DNA of 64,000 nucleotides from Clostridia bacterium (GTDB lineage Bacteria; Bacillota; Clostridia; Christensenellales; CAG-138). The notes under the pieces were generated by a model. It saw only the letters and a list, made by a program, of their open reading frames with translations. It was not told the DNA's origin and did not search any database. The stretch covers positions 1-64,000 of the forward strand of contig JAFWVQ010000020.1 of NCBI GenBank assembly GCA_017523925.1, written 5' to 3'. The position numbers and the translations under genes were made by a program. Shown piece after piece: positions 1 to 8,748 of this stretch. Each line of letters starts with the position of its first letter. Position 1 is the first letter of the stretch.

Positions 1-78
1 AGGAAGCTATATCTTTCCATGGGATTTCAGGAGATTGGTGAACAGGATGATGATATCAACGCGGTAATTAAACTATAG
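1..78 (+). CDS. GNAT acetyltransferase, C-terminal fragment cut by window edge
   Basis: Frame 1 is open from the first base to TAG at 76-78 and encodes 25 residues containing LYLSMGFQEIGEQ. This matches the usual last strand and helix of GNAT N-acetyltransferases (LYEKxGFxExG), where an amino group on a small molecule or protein is acetylated from acetyl-CoA. The rest of the gene lies left of the window, so the substrate cannot be said. The call rests on this short tail only. Confidence 0.55.
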   Translation, partial: RKLYLSMGFQEIGEQDDDINAVIKL

Positions 79-90
79 AAAATACGCTGG

Positions 91-141
91 TGTACTTTTA
101 GGCGTACTTAGCTTGAAAAGTGTACTTTTGGGCGTACTTAG
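91..141. repeat. Two-copy direct repeat, 21 bp, 30-bp period
   Basis: TGTACTTTTAGGCGTACTTAG at 91-111 is repeated at 121-141 with one mismatch. The copies sit between the GNAT stop codon and a hairpin, with period 30. Each copy contains GTAC twice. It could be a protein-binding site or a duplication left by a mobile element; nothing nearby decides it. Confidence 0.7.
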
Positions 142-143
142 AC

Positions 144-183
144 AAATAAAGAACGACACTTTACAAGGTGTCGTTCTTTATTT
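144..183. terminator. Long perfect hairpin after the GNAT gene
   Basis: A perfect 16-bp inverted repeat (144-159 with 168-183, loop 160-167) whose arms end in A-rich and T-rich sequence, so it can act as a terminator in both directions. It follows the GNAT stop by 65 bp and probably ends that transcript. Confidence 0.7.
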
Positions 184-398
184 GCATTGTTGCAGGGATT
201 TGAAGGGCGGAACAGCAAGGGCAACAGTGTTGCGCTTGCCCGCCCCGGGTTTTGCAGAGGCGCGAAGTGCGAAGCGAAGTGAGCGAGCACAAGACGCATC
301 TTCAAAAACCAAGTCCTCTTAACCGCTTATTGATATAATGCGAAAGCTCAATTCCAAGGTTTGAAACAAAAAATCTTTTTTGGCAGAATAACACATAG
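184..398. other. Gene-poor intergenic stretch
   Basis: No convincing gene. About 190-322 is GC-rich with GCGAAG/GCGAGC reiterations, and an open frame across it begins inside the upstream direct repeat. It may be a dispersed non-coding repeat, but only one copy is visible here. Confidence 0.4.
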
Positions 399-444
399 CG
401 AGCATTGATAATGGATTAGGTATCGATGCTCGTTTTATTTTGCT
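399..444 (+). terminator. Rho-independent terminator
   Basis: Arms 399-410 and 421-432 pair over 11 of 12 positions with a 10-base loop and are followed by TTTTATTTTG. No gene is seen immediately upstream, so it may end an untranslated RNA or belong to a decayed gene. Confidence 0.75.
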
Positions 445-850
445 CATTTTTTGTACGAATTAAGTGTAAGAAGCTAAATCAAGGTTGCTTTTTCGCAACC
501 AGCGGCACATGCTCCACAGCAACGCCTTAGCGGGTGTCCTGTTTGACGTTCTCCTGATCCATCAAAGTCGATTACGTCGAGAACAAGATCAAACCGCAGT
601 CCAGAGAGGCTCTGTCGAATTTATATGCGTAACTTTATTTAACTGCAGTCTGATGCTTCGGTTCATTCGGTAACATATCTGACTTTTGAGATGAAGTATT
701 CAGCCAAATCTGCTGACGAATCTTCCGTTCGTGTCTTATCTCATTGCTAAACTTTGAGTACAGCCTGATCAGATTTATGCAATCCAGGACAAATTTGAAT
801 TTTTCTTTGAACTTTTTCCACCAAATCGCGCCGATCATATTCCCAACACC
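445..850. other. AT-rich stretch without a clear gene
   Basis: Short open frames exist on both strands (485-673 +, 635-838 -), but neither resembles a known family. The minus-strand frame has an AAGGTG-like site 8 bases before its ATG, yet codes a lysine-rich 67-residue peptide with no recognisable motif. Base composition is lower in GC than the rest of the window, as expected of a scar of past insertion or a decayed gene. Confidence 0.4.
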
Positions 851-880
851 TTGCCTATGTTATGTACTCTGTGATATAAT
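851..880 (+). promoter_or_regulatory. Sigma-A-type promoter of the LysR gene
   Basis: TTGCCT at 851-856 and TATAAT at 875-880 with an 18-bp spacer, about 80 bp upstream of the LysR start codon. Confidence 0.55.
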
Positions 881-960
881 GCATATATCATAGAGGCTGT
901 TTTTCTGCATGAAAAACGAGAATTATGCGCAAAAGGTGTATTTGCGCACGGAGGTTGTTT

Positions 961-1884
961 ATGAACGTTCTGCATATGAGGTACGCCGTTGAGGTGGCGC
1001 GGCTCGGCTCGATCAACAAGGCGGCGGACGAGCTTTTCATCGCTCAGCCGAATCTGAGCCGAACCATCAAGAAGCTCGAGGACGATCTTGGCATAGTCAT
1101 ATTCGATCGCTCCAGCAAGGGCATGAACCTGACGCCGGACGGCGAGCGATTCATTCGCTATGCCGAAAAGATACTCGGCGAATTGGACGATATCGAGCGC
1201 ATGTATAAGGACGGCAGCGCGAAAAAGCAGCGCTTTTCGATCTCGGTCCCGAGGGCGAGCTATATCGCCGATGCCTTCGTCAACTTCTCAAAGCAGATAG
1301 GCGGCGACCCTGCCGAGATCTTCTATATGGAGACCAACTCCAATACGGCGATCAACAACATCGTTACCTCGGGCTATCGTCTCGGCATAATCAGATATGC
1401 GGCAAATTATGATAAATATTTTAAAGATATGCTCGATGAAAAGGGGCTTTCGTATGAGCTTGTTGCCGAGTTCAAATACGTGCTTATAATGAGCCGCGAA
1501 TGCCCGCTTGCCGATAAGGAAGAGATCACCTTCGAGGACCTGTACCCGCTTATGGAGATCGCGCACGGCGATCCGTACGTGCCCTCGCTGCCCGCATCGA
1601 CCGTTCGAAAGACCGAACTTCCGGACGAGGTGGAGCGCCGCATCTTCCTTTTTGAAAGGGGCGGCCAGTTCGACCTGCTCTCGGATAATCCGGAGACCTT
1701 CATGTGGGTATCGCCGATACCGAAGAAGCTTCTCGACAGATACGGCCTCATTCAAAGAAGCTGCATAGAGGCGCGGATCGTCTATAAGGATATGCTGGTT
1801 AAGCGCAGCGAATACAGGCTTTCGGAGCTCGACAAGCTCTTTTTGACAGAGCTTACCAGATCGAAGAGGACATGCCTCGGCTGA
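961..1884 (+). CDS. LysR-family transcriptional regulator
   Basis: A 307-residue DNA-binding regulator. Residues 1-60 form the LysR winged helix-turn-helix (AVEVARLGSINKAADELF, then QPNLSRTIKKLE and FDRSSKGMNLTPDGE); from about 90 on is the periplasmic-binding-protein-like effector domain. Length is normal for the family. The ATG at 961 is preferred over upstream in-frame codons because GGAGG lies at 950-954. It is 256 bp upstream of adhE and in the same direction, with its own terminator between, so it is a candidate regulator of the ethanol/hydrogen operon; that link is inferred from position. The effector is unknown. Confidence 0.9.
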   Translation: MNVLHMRYAVEVARLGSINKAADELFIAQPNLSRTIKKLEDDLGIVIFDRSSKGMNLTPDGERFIRYAEKILGELDDIERMYKDGSAKKQRFSISVPRASYIADAFVNFSKQIGGDPAEIFYMETNSNTAINNIVTSGYRLGIIRYAANYDKYFKDMLDEKGLSYELVAEFKYVLIMSRECPLADKEEITFEDLYPLMEIAHGDPYVPSLPASTVRKTELPDEVERRIFLFERGGQFDLLSDNPETFMWVSPIPKKLLDRYGLIQRSCIEARIVYKDMLVKRSEYRLSELDKLFLTELTRSKRTCLG

Positions 1885-1926
1885 CGGCATAGGGAAGCAT
1901 ACGGCTGATATCAGTATTCATTTTTC

Positions 1927-1959
1927 AAGCGCACGGCGTAAAAACCGGGCGCTTTTTTG
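1927..1959 (+). terminator. Terminator of the LysR gene
   Basis: Arms 1927-1936 and 1945-1954 pair at 9 of 10 positions, loop of 8, followed by a run of six T. It separates the LysR transcript from the adhE operon. Confidence 0.8.
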
Positions 1960-2031
1960 TTATATCAATTGCTATAATCGGCATTCACTTTTTGATTATT
2001 CCTTTTTATCGTGTTTTTGTGTAAATTAAGT

Positions 2032-2060
2032 GTGCGGGGTGCAAAGAGCAAATCCCGCAC
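2032..2060 (+). promoter_or_regulatory. Inverted repeat in the adhE leader
   Basis: GTGCGGG at 2032-2038 and CCCGCAC at 2054-2060 form a perfect 7-bp inverted repeat with a 15-base gap, 80 bp before adhE. It could be an operator half-site pair or a leader hairpin. It does not match the Rex consensus. Confidence 0.35.
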
Positions 2061-2140
2061 AAAACATTTGAACGATCGGCGAAGAAGGAGAGCGCAAAGC
2101 GCAGCCCGAAAGCGCCGGTAAATAAAAAGGAGACCGTTGT

Positions 2141-4852
2141 ATGAAGAAAAAGACTTACGAGCTTGTGGACGGCGTCGAAAGCCTGAAAACGGCGTTCGAC
2201 AGGGTCAGGGAGGCGCAGAGGAAGTTTGCACACTTCACCCAGGAGCAAGTGGACAGCATCTTCCTTGCCGCAGCAACCGCCGCGGACAAGGCGAGGATCC
2301 CCCTTGCAAGAATGGCCGTTGAGGAGACCGGCATGGGCATAGTTGAGGATAAGGTGATCAAGAACCACTATGCCGCCGAGTACATCTACAACGCCTATCG
2401 GGACGCGAAGACCTGCGGCGTGATCGAGGAGGATAAGCAGTTCGGCATCAAGAAGATCGCCGAGCCCATCGGCGTTATCGGCGCAGTCATCCCCACCACG
2501 AACCCGACCTCCACCGCGATATTCAAGACCCTGCTCGCGCTCAAAACGCGCAACGGCATCATCATCAGCCCCCATCCGAGGGCGAAGGATTCGACCGTTG
2601 CCGCCGCAAAGCTCGTGCTCGAAGCGGCTGTTGCGGCCGGCGCGCCCGAGGGCATCATCGCATGGGTGGACGTTCCGAGCCTTGAGATGACGAACTTCAT
2701 CATGAAGGAATCCGACATCATCCTCGCGACCGGCGGCCCCGGCATGGTCAAGGCGGCGTATTCGAGCGGAAAGCCCGCTCTCGGCGTCGGCGCGGGCAAC
2801 ACTCCCGCCATCATCGACGACACAGCGGACATCCTGCTCGCCGTAAACTCGATCATCCATTCCAAGACCTTCGACAACGGCATGATCTGCGCTTCGGAGC
2901 AGTCGGTGATCGTGCTCGACAAGGTGTACGACGCCGTGAAAGCGGAGTTTGCGACCCGCGGCTGCTATTTCCTCAGCAAGGAGGAGACCAACAGGGTCCG
3001 CAAGACCATCATCATCAACGGCGCGCTCAACGCGAGGATCGTGGGTCAGAGCGCCGCAAGGATCGCGGAGCTTTCGGGAGTGAAGGTCCCCGTCGGAACG
3101 AAGATACTGATCGGCGAGGTCGAGAGCGTGGATATCTCCGAGGAATTCGCCCATGAGAAGCTCTCGCCTGTGCTTGCGATGTATCGCGCAAAGGATTTCG
3201 AGGACGCTCTTGTAAAGGCGGAGCAGCTCGTTGCGGACGGCGGCTACGGCCACACCGCATCCGTCTACCTCAACGAGGTGATGGAGAGCGCGAAGCTCGA
3301 TGAGTTTTCAGCAAGGATGAAGACCTGCCGCATCCTCGTGAACACCCCCTCGTCCCACGGCGGCATCGGCGATCTATACAACTTCCGCCTTGCGCCCTCG
3401 CTGACGCTGGGCTGCGGCTCCTGGGGCGGCAACTCCGTGAGCGAAAACGTTGGAATAAAGCATCTTTTGAATATCAAAACCGTTGCCGAGAGGAGGGAGA
3501 ACATGCTCTGGTTCCGCGTTCCCGAAAAGGTTTACATCAAGAAGGGCTGCCTGCCGGTCGCGCTCGATGAGCTCAAGACCGTTATGGGCAAGAAGCGCGT
3601 GTTCATCGTGACCGACAGCTTCCTCTATCAGAACGGCTACACCAAGCCCATCACCGATAAGCTCGATCAAATGGGCATCGTCCACACCACCTTCTTCGAC
3701 GTTGCGCCCGATCCGACGCTTGCAAGCGCGAAGGCCGGCGCGGAGCAGATGAGCTCCTTCAAGCCGGACTGCATCATCGCACTCGGCGGCGGCTCGGCAA
3801 TGGATGCGGGCAAGATCATGTGGGTGCTGTACGAGCATCCCGAAGCGGATTTCATGGATATGGCGATGCGCTTCATGGATATCAGAAAGCGCGTTTACAC
3901 CTTCCCGAAGATGGGCGAAAAGGCGTATTTCATCGCTATCCCCACCTCCGCCGGCACCGGCTCCGAGGTAACGCCCTTTGCGGTCATCACCGATGAGAAG
4001 ACCGGCGTTAAATACCCGATCGCCGATTACGAGCTTCTTCCGAACATGGCGATAATCGACTCCGATTTCCACATGAGCGCGCCCAAGGGGCTGACGGCGG
4101 CATCGGGCATCGACGCGGTGACCCATGCGCTTGAAGCATACGCCTCCATCATGGCGACCGATTACACCGACGGCCTTGCGCTCAAGGCGCTCAAGACCAT
4201 CTTCGAGTACCTGCCCCGCGCCTATGAAAAGGGACAGACCGACGTGGAGGCGCGCGAAAAGATGGCGAACGCCGCAACGATGGCGGGCATGGCCTTTGCA
4301 AACGCCTTCCTCGGCGTGTGCCACTCGATGGCGCATAAGCTCGGCGCGTTCCACCACCTGCCGCACGGCGTTGCAAACGCGCTGATGATCGACGAGGTGC
4401 TGAGGTTCAACGCAGCCGAAAGGCCGGTCAAGATGGGCACCTTCTCGCAGTACGATCATCCCCATGCGCTCGCAAGGTATGCCGAGGTTGCGGACTATCT
4501 CGGCTTCGGCGGCGCGAACGATGCGGAGAAGCTTGAAAGCCTGATCGCCGGCATCGACGAGCTCAAGGCTAAGGTGGGCATCAAGGCGAAGATCTCCGAT
4601 TACATCTCCGATGAAAAGGATTTCCTTGCAAGGCTCGACGATATGGTGGAGCAGGCGTTCGACGATCAGTGCACCGGAGCGAACCCGCGTTATCCGCTGA
4701 TGAGCGAGATAAAGCAGATGTATCTGAACGCCTACTACGGCAGGAGCTTCGTTGAACCCGAAATGCCGGATGAAAGCCAGCTCCCCGCCGAAGTGAAGGA
4801 TGAATACAAGGCTCCGTACAGAAGGGCCAAGAGCGGCCTCAACAAGAAATAA
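2141..4852 (+). CDS. adhE: Bifunctional acetaldehyde-CoA / alcohol dehydrogenase AdhE
   Basis: Reduces acetyl-CoA to acetaldehyde and then to ethanol with NADH, regenerating NAD+ in fermentation; it forms cytoplasmic filaments (spirosomes) in known members. The 903 residues are two fused enzymes. Residues about 1-440 are the CoA-acylating aldehyde dehydrogenase, with PTTNPTSTAIFK, the GAGNTP loop and the catalytic cysteine in NGMICASEQS. Residues about 455-880 are the iron-dependent alcohol dehydrogenase, with GGGSAMDAGK, GTGSEVTPFAVI and the iron-site histidines in THALEAY, CHSMAHKLGAFHH and LPHGVANA. Slightly longer than the usual 860-890. AAGGAG at 2126-2131 supports this start. It is the first gene of the operon running to 10170. 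Confidence 0.97.
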   Translation: MKKKTYELVDGVESLKTAFDRVREAQRKFAHFTQEQVDSIFLAAATAADKARIPLARMAVEETGMGIVEDKVIKNHYAAEYIYNAYRDAKTCGVIEEDKQFGIKKIAEPIGVIGAVIPTTNPTSTAIFKTLLALKTRNGIIISPHPRAKDSTVAAAKLVLEAAVAAGAPEGIIAWVDVPSLEMTNFIMKESDIILATGGPGMVKAAYSSGKPALGVGAGNTPAIIDDTADILLAVNSIIHSKTFDNGMICASEQSVIVLDKVYDAVKAEFATRGCYFLSKEETNRVRKTIIINGALNARIVGQSAARIAELSGVKVPVGTKILIGEVESVDISEEFAHEKLSPVLAMYRAKDFEDALVKAEQLVADGGYGHTASVYLNEVMESAKLDEFSARMKTCRILVNTPSSHGGIGDLYNFRLAPSLTLGCGSWGGNSVSENVGIKHLLNIKTVAERRENMLWFRVPEKVYIKKGCLPVALDELKTVMGKKRVFIVTDSFLYQNGYTKPITDKLDQMGIVHTTFFDVAPDPTLASAKAGAEQMSSFKPDCIIALGGGSAMDAGKIMWVLYEHPEADFMDMAMRFMDIRKRVYTFPKMGEKAYFIAIPTSAGTGSEVTPFAVITDEKTGVKYPIADYELLPNMAIIDSDFHMSAPKGLTAASGIDAVTHALEAYASIMATDYTDGLALKALKTIFEYLPRAYEKGQTDVEAREKMANAATMAGMAFANAFLGVCHSMAHKLGAFHHLPHGVANALMIDEVLRFNAAERPVKMGTFSQYDHPHALARYAEVADYLGFGGANDAEKLESLIAGIDELKAKVGIKAKISDYISDEKDFLARLDDMVEQAFDDQCTGANPRYPLMSEIKQMYLNAYYGRSFVEPEMPDESQLPAEVKDEYKAPYRRAKSGLNKK

Positions 4853-4866
4853 GGGAGGTAAAGGTT

Positions 4867-5616
4867 ATGAATCTCGATCGCGTTATCGCAGTTCGCAACA
4901 CAAAAACCATCTACCGCGACGGCGACCGCTGCCTGAAGGTGTACAACGAAAACCACCCCAAATGGGAGGTGCTCGATGCGGCGCTCAATCAGGCGAGGGT
5001 CGAAGCCACCGGCCTGAACGTGCCAAGGGTGCTCGAGGTCGTTTCGATCGACGGCAAATGGACGCTCGTTACCGACTACATCGTCGGCAAAACGCTCGAG
5101 CAGCTCATGCTCGAGGATGAGGAGAAGAAGGACGAATACCTCGAGCGGTTCGTGGATATCCAGCTCAAGGTATCCGAAAAGAAATGCCCGTCGCTCACAA
5201 GGCTGCGCGAGAGGATGCATGAGCGCATCGACGGCACGGACCTGAACGCAACCATCCGCTACGACCTGCACACCAGGCTCAACGCGCTGCCCAGGGACGA
5301 TAAGCTTCTGCACGGCGACTTCTACCCCGCGAACATCATCATCGCGGAGAACGGCGAAGCCTACGTTATCGACTGGTCGCACGCGGCGAAGGGCTGCCCG
5401 GCGGCGGACGCTGCGCAGACCTACCTGCTGTTCTACATGAAGGGCGATTTCGCAACGGCCGAAAGGTATCTCGAGCTCTATTGCCAAAGGAGCGACACGC
5501 CGAAGCAGATCGTTCAGAAGTGGATGCCCATCGCGGCGGCGGCAAGGCTTGAAAAGGGCGTTCCTCAGGAGAGAGAATTCCTGATGGATTGGGTAAACAT
5601 TGCGGATTACAGCTAA
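4867..5616 (+). CDS. Phosphotransferase of the aminoglycoside/choline kinase fold
   Basis: A 249-residue kinase-fold protein. The Brenner motif is complete (HGDFYPAN, H149-G150-D151 to N156), followed by the metal-binding IDW (D169); K24 in CLKVYNEN is the likely ATP-binding lysine. It starts 14 bp after adhE behind GGGAGG, so it is co-transcribed and translationally close. Its substrate is unknown; drug resistance is unlikely given the setting. Because the same operon carries a SpoIIE-type phosphatase, it may act in the same regulatory circuit or phosphorylate a small metabolite; that is inference. Confidence 0.8.
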   Translation: MNLDRVIAVRNTKTIYRDGDRCLKVYNENHPKWEVLDAALNQARVEATGLNVPRVLEVVSIDGKWTLVTDYIVGKTLEQLMLEDEEKKDEYLERFVDIQLKVSEKKCPSLTRLRERMHERIDGTDLNATIRYDLHTRLNALPRDDKLLHGDFYPANIIIAENGEAYVIDWSHAAKGCPAADAAQTYLLFYMKGDFATAERYLELYCQRSDTPKQIVQKWMPIAAAARLEKGVPQEREFLMDWVNIADYS

Positions 5617-5635
5617 TATTTAGGAGGATAAAAAA

Positions 5636-5881
5636 ATGAAGATCACAGTTTGTATCGGTTCATCCTGCCACATCAAGGGCTCGAGGCAGGTCGTGGAGCA
5701 GCTTCAGTACCTCGTTCGCGAGAACGGGCTCGACAGCCGTATCGAGCTCGGCGGCACCTTCTGCATGGGCAAATGCCAGCAGGGCGTATGCGTGACCGTG
5801 GACGGCGAATTCTTCTCCGTCAGCCCCGAGACCGTCAACGAATTCTTTGATAAGAATGTGAAGGCAAAGCTGCTTGCGTGA
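5636..5881 (+). CDS. Small thioredoxin-like [2Fe-2S] ferredoxin
   Basis: 81 residues with the thioredoxin-fold [2Fe-2S] pattern of NuoE/HndA C-terminal domains: a first cysteine pair in CIGSSC, then CMGKC plus a further cysteine in QQGVC. It would carry electrons to or from the neighbouring hydrogenase-like proteins. An RBS (TAGGAGG) lies 8-10 bases before the start. It ends 14 bp before the next start, inside a run of close genes. As a free-standing small protein it differs from the NuoE-type subunits, which have an extra N-terminal helical domain. Confidence 0.85.
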   Translation: MKITVCIGSSCHIKGSRQVVEQLQYLVRENGLDSRIELGGTFCMGKCQQGVCVTVDGEFFSVSPETVNEFFDKNVKAKLLA

Positions 5882-5895
5882 AGGAGGTCATTGGC

Positions 5896-7572
5896 ATGGG
5901 TTCATGTTTGACGCTCAAAAAATCCAACTGCAAGAACTGCTATAAGTGCATCCGCTACTGCCCCGTCAAATCCATCCGCTTCTCGGCGGGGCAGGCGCAC
6001 ATCATCGGCGACGAGTGCATCCTCTGCGGACAGTGCTTCGTGGTTTGCCCGCAGAACGCCAAGCAGATCGTGGATGACACCGAGAAGGTCAAGGTGATGC
6101 TGCAGAGCGGCGAACCGGTGGTTGCAAGCCTTGCGCCCTCGTTCATCGCAAACTACGACGGCATCGGCATAGAGTCCATGCGCAAGGCGCTCAAAAAGCT
6201 CGGCTTCTACGATGCGGAGGAGACCGCGATCGGTGCGACACGCGTTAAGCGCGAGTACGACCGCATGCTCAGCGAGGAGAACCACAATATCGTAATCTCC
6301 TCCTGCTGCCACTCGATAAACCTGCTGATAGAGAAGTATTATCCCGAGCTTCTGCCGTATCTTGCGGACGTTCTCTCCCCGATGCAGGCGCATTCGATGG
6401 ATATCAAGCAGCGCATCAAAAACGCAAAAACCGTTTTCATCGGCCCCTGCGTTGCAAAGAAGGACGAGGCAGAGCAGAGCGACGGACTTGTGGACGCCGC
6501 TCTGACCTTCGAGGAGCTGACCGCGATGCTCAAGGCGGCGGGGATCGAGCCCGAAAAGGTTTCCGATTCGAACGAAACCAGCAAGGCGCGCTTCTTCCCG
6601 ACCACCGGCGGCATACTCAAGAGCATGGATTGCGCCGCAAAAGACTACGCCTATCTCGCGCTCGACGGCATCGACAACTGCATCGCGGCGCTGAACGACG
6701 TTCGATCGGGCAAGCTGCAAAAATGCTTCATCGAGATGTCCGCCTGCGTTGGAAGCTGCATCGGCGGCCCCGTGATGGAGAAATACCACAGAAGCCCGGT
6801 CCGCGACTATATGGCCGTGGCAAGATATGCGGGCAGCGAGGACTTTATAACCGAGCAGCCGAAGCTGCAATACCTCAAAAAGCAGCACAATGCATACGAG
6901 AGGCATTCGAAGCGCCCGAGTGAGGACGAGATCCGCGCCATCCTTCGTGAGATGGATAAGTTCAAGCCCGAGCACGAGCTGAACTGCGGCTCCTGCGGCT
7001 ACAACACCTGCCGCGATAAGGCGATCGCGATCTATCAGGGCAAGGCCGAGAAATCCATGTGCCTGCCGTTCCTTAAGGACAGGGTGGAGAACTTCTCATC
7101 CTCCATAGTAAACAACACGCCGAACGCGATCATCGTTTTGAACGATACGCTCGAGGTGCAGCAGATAAACGCCTCCGCTCTCAAGATGCTTTCGCTGCGC
7201 TCCCCATCCGACATCCTCGGCGACAGCGTTGTGCGCATACTCGATCCCACGGTATTCTCAAAGGTGCTTTCCACAAAGCGCGCCGTGTCGAACGAGCGCG
7301 TGTACCTTGCGGAATACGACCGCTTCGTTGAGCGGACGGTCGTTCCGACCGACGAGGGCAGGATGCTGCTGTGCATCATGCGCGACGTTTCAAACGAGGA
7401 GACCGAGCGCCGCCGCAAGGAGGACATAAGCCGCCAGACCGTCGAGGTTGCCGACCGCGTTGTCGACAAGCAGATGCGCATCGTGCAGGAGATAGCGTCG
7501 CTTCTCGGCGAGACTGCGGCCGAAACGAAGATCGCGCTTGCTAAATTGAAGGAGTCGATTTCCAATGAATGA
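5896..7572 (+). CDS. H-cluster-type iron-sulfur protein with PAS domain (sensory [FeFe]-hydrogenase-like)
   Basis: 558 residues. Two [4Fe-4S] motifs (C12/15/18/22 and C41/44/47/51) precede a [FeFe]-hydrogenase core, then a Fes-type cluster motif (NCGSCGYNTC), a PAS domain (about 400-500) and a helical C-terminal tail. The four H-cluster cysteines are kept in SSCCHSI, GPCVAKK and EMSACVGSC, but the first motif has His where catalytic enzymes have Pro and the third has Ser in place of Met. This suggests a redox or H2 sensor more than a bulk catalyst. ATG 5896 is preferred over the GTG at 5878 because AAGGAGG sits at 5881-5887. Similar PAS-hydrogenase genes occur in hfs clusters. Confidence 0.88.
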   Translation: MGSCLTLKKSNCKNCYKCIRYCPVKSIRFSAGQAHIIGDECILCGQCFVVCPQNAKQIVDDTEKVKVMLQSGEPVVASLAPSFIANYDGIGIESMRKALKKLGFYDAEETAIGATRVKREYDRMLSEENHNIVISSCCHSINLLIEKYYPELLPYLADVLSPMQAHSMDIKQRIKNAKTVFIGPCVAKKDEAEQSDGLVDAALTFEELTAMLKAAGIEPEKVSDSNETSKARFFPTTGGILKSMDCAAKDYAYLALDGIDNCIAALNDVRSGKLQKCFIEMSACVGSCIGGPVMEKYHRSPVRDYMAVARYAGSEDFITEQPKLQYLKKQHNAYERHSKRPSEDEIRAILREMDKFKPEHELNCGSCGYNTCRDKAIAIYQGKAEKSMCLPFLKDRVENFSSSIVNNTPNAIIVLNDTLEVQQINASALKMLSLRSPSDILGDSVVRILDPTVFSKVLSTKRAVSNERVYLAEYDRFVERTVVPTDEGRMLLCIMRDVSNEETERRRKEDISRQTVEVADRVVDKQMRIVQEIASLLGETAAETKIALAKLKESISNE

Positions 7573-8740
7573 CCTTTGCGCAGACATCGGATACAAAAGC
7601 ATAAATCATTTCGGAGAGCAGCTCTGCGGCGACCATGTTGAGGTGAACGAATTCGACGAGGACTCCACCGTTGCCGTGCTTGCGGACGGCCTCGGAAGCG
7701 GCGTGAAAGCGAGCATACTTTCAACGCTGACCTCGAAGATAATCTCCACCATGATGGCGAACGGGCTTTCGATCGAGGAATGTGTTTCGACGATCGCCCA
7801 AACGCTCCCCGTTTGCTCGGTGCGCGGCGTTGCGTACTCCACCTTCACGATAATCAGGCTGCTTCACAACAGCGTTGCCGAGATCATCGAATACGACAAC
7901 CCGGGCGTGATCATGATTCGCGAAGGCAGGATCTACGAATACCCAAAGAGCGAGCTCAGCATCGGCGGCAAGACCATCTATAAATCGGTCATCCGCCTTC
8001 GCGACGGCGATATCTTCACCGCGATGAGCGACGGCTGCCCCCATGCGGGCATCGGCGAAGCGTATAACTTCGGCTGGAAGCGCGAGGATATTGCAAAATT
8101 CGTGGAGATGCTCGCCCCGATCGGATACAGCGCCAAGACGCTTGCCGCGATGCTCGTGGACGAATGCTACAAGCTTTACAGCGGTTCACCGGGCGACGAC
8201 GCGACCGCCTGCGTTATCCGCATAAGAAAGCGCGCACCGATGAACCTGCTCTTCGGCCCCCCTTCCAACAGGGATGACTGCGACCGCATGATGAGCCTGT
8301 TCTTCTCCAAGCAGGGCAAGCACATCATCTGCGGCGGAACGACCTCCACGATCGCCGCAAACTGGCTCGGCAAGCCGCTTGACGTGAGCATCGGCTACGA
8401 CAAGGACAGCGACGTGCCGCCGACGGCGCATATCGAGGGCGTGGACCTTGTGACCGAAGGCGTTGTGACGATGAGCAAGGTGATAAGCTATGCCGAGGAC
8501 TGCGTCGGCGAAAACAGGCTCTACGAGAGATGGAGCATGGGCAAGGACGGCGCGTGCCAGATCTGCCGGCTGCTGTTTGAGGAAGCAACGGACATCAATT
8601 TCTACGTCGGCAGGGCAATGAATCCGGCGCATCAGAATCCGGATCTTCCGATCAACTTCAATATCAAGATGAATCTGGTGCAGGAGCTGAGCGCGGCGCT
8701 CAAGAAGATGGGCAAGCGCATCAAGGTAAGCTATTTTTGA
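7565..8740 (+). CDS. SpoIIE/PP2C-type serine phosphatase with novel C-terminal domain
   Basis: 391 residues. The first 220 are a PP2C/SpoIIE phosphatase with the metal-binding aspartates in LADGLGSG, MSDGCPHAG and GDDATA. Residues about 225-391 (from PMNLLFGPPSNRDD to the end) form a second domain that I do not recognise; it includes an ICGGTTS stretch. The start overlaps the preceding gene by 8 bp, which implies coupled translation with the PAS-hydrogenase. Such phosphatases act on phosphorylated regulators such as anti-sigma-factor antagonists, but no partner of that kind is encoded nearby. Together with the PAS protein it looks like a signalling module in the hydrogen operon. Confidence 0.85.
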   Translation: MNDLCADIGYKSINHFGEQLCGDHVEVNEFDEDSTVAVLADGLGSGVKASILSTLTSKIISTMMANGLSIEECVSTIAQTLPVCSVRGVAYSTFTIIRLLHNSVAEIIEYDNPGVIMIREGRIYEYPKSELSIGGKTIYKSVIRLRDGDIFTAMSDGCPHAGIGEAYNFGWKREDIAKFVEMLAPIGYSAKTLAAMLVDECYKLYSGSPGDDATACVIRIRKRAPMNLLFGPPSNRDDCDRMMSLFFSKQGKHIICGGTTSTIAANWLGKPLDVSIGYDKDSDVPPTAHIEGVDLVTEGVVTMSKVISYAEDCVGENRLYERWSMGKDGACQICRLLFEEATDINFYVGRAMNPAHQNPDLPINFNIKMNLVQELSAALKKMGKRIKVSYF

Positions 8741-8748
8741 GGTGGAAT

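Noticed and set aside
113..322. A 69-residue + strand frame across the GC-rich patch
   Set aside because: It starts inside a direct repeat, spans a perfect hairpin, has no RBS and resembles translated non-coding repeat rather than a protein family.
485..673. A 62-residue + strand frame
   Set aside because: No RBS, no recognisable motif, atypical composition; both strands were read for transposase or recombinase remnants without a match.
635..838. A 67-residue minus-strand frame with a possible AAGGTG site
   Set aside because: Lysine-rich peptide from AT-rich DNA with no family resemblance; not enough to call a gene.
2006..4465. Long minus-strand open frames opposite adhE
   Set aside because: They mirror the codon pattern of the GC-rich adhE gene, with His/Arg/Asp-rich, motif-free products.
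4867..5616. Aminoglycoside resistance gene
   Set aside because: The fold matches, but the gene is embedded in a fermentation operon and the motifs do not specify drug substrates.
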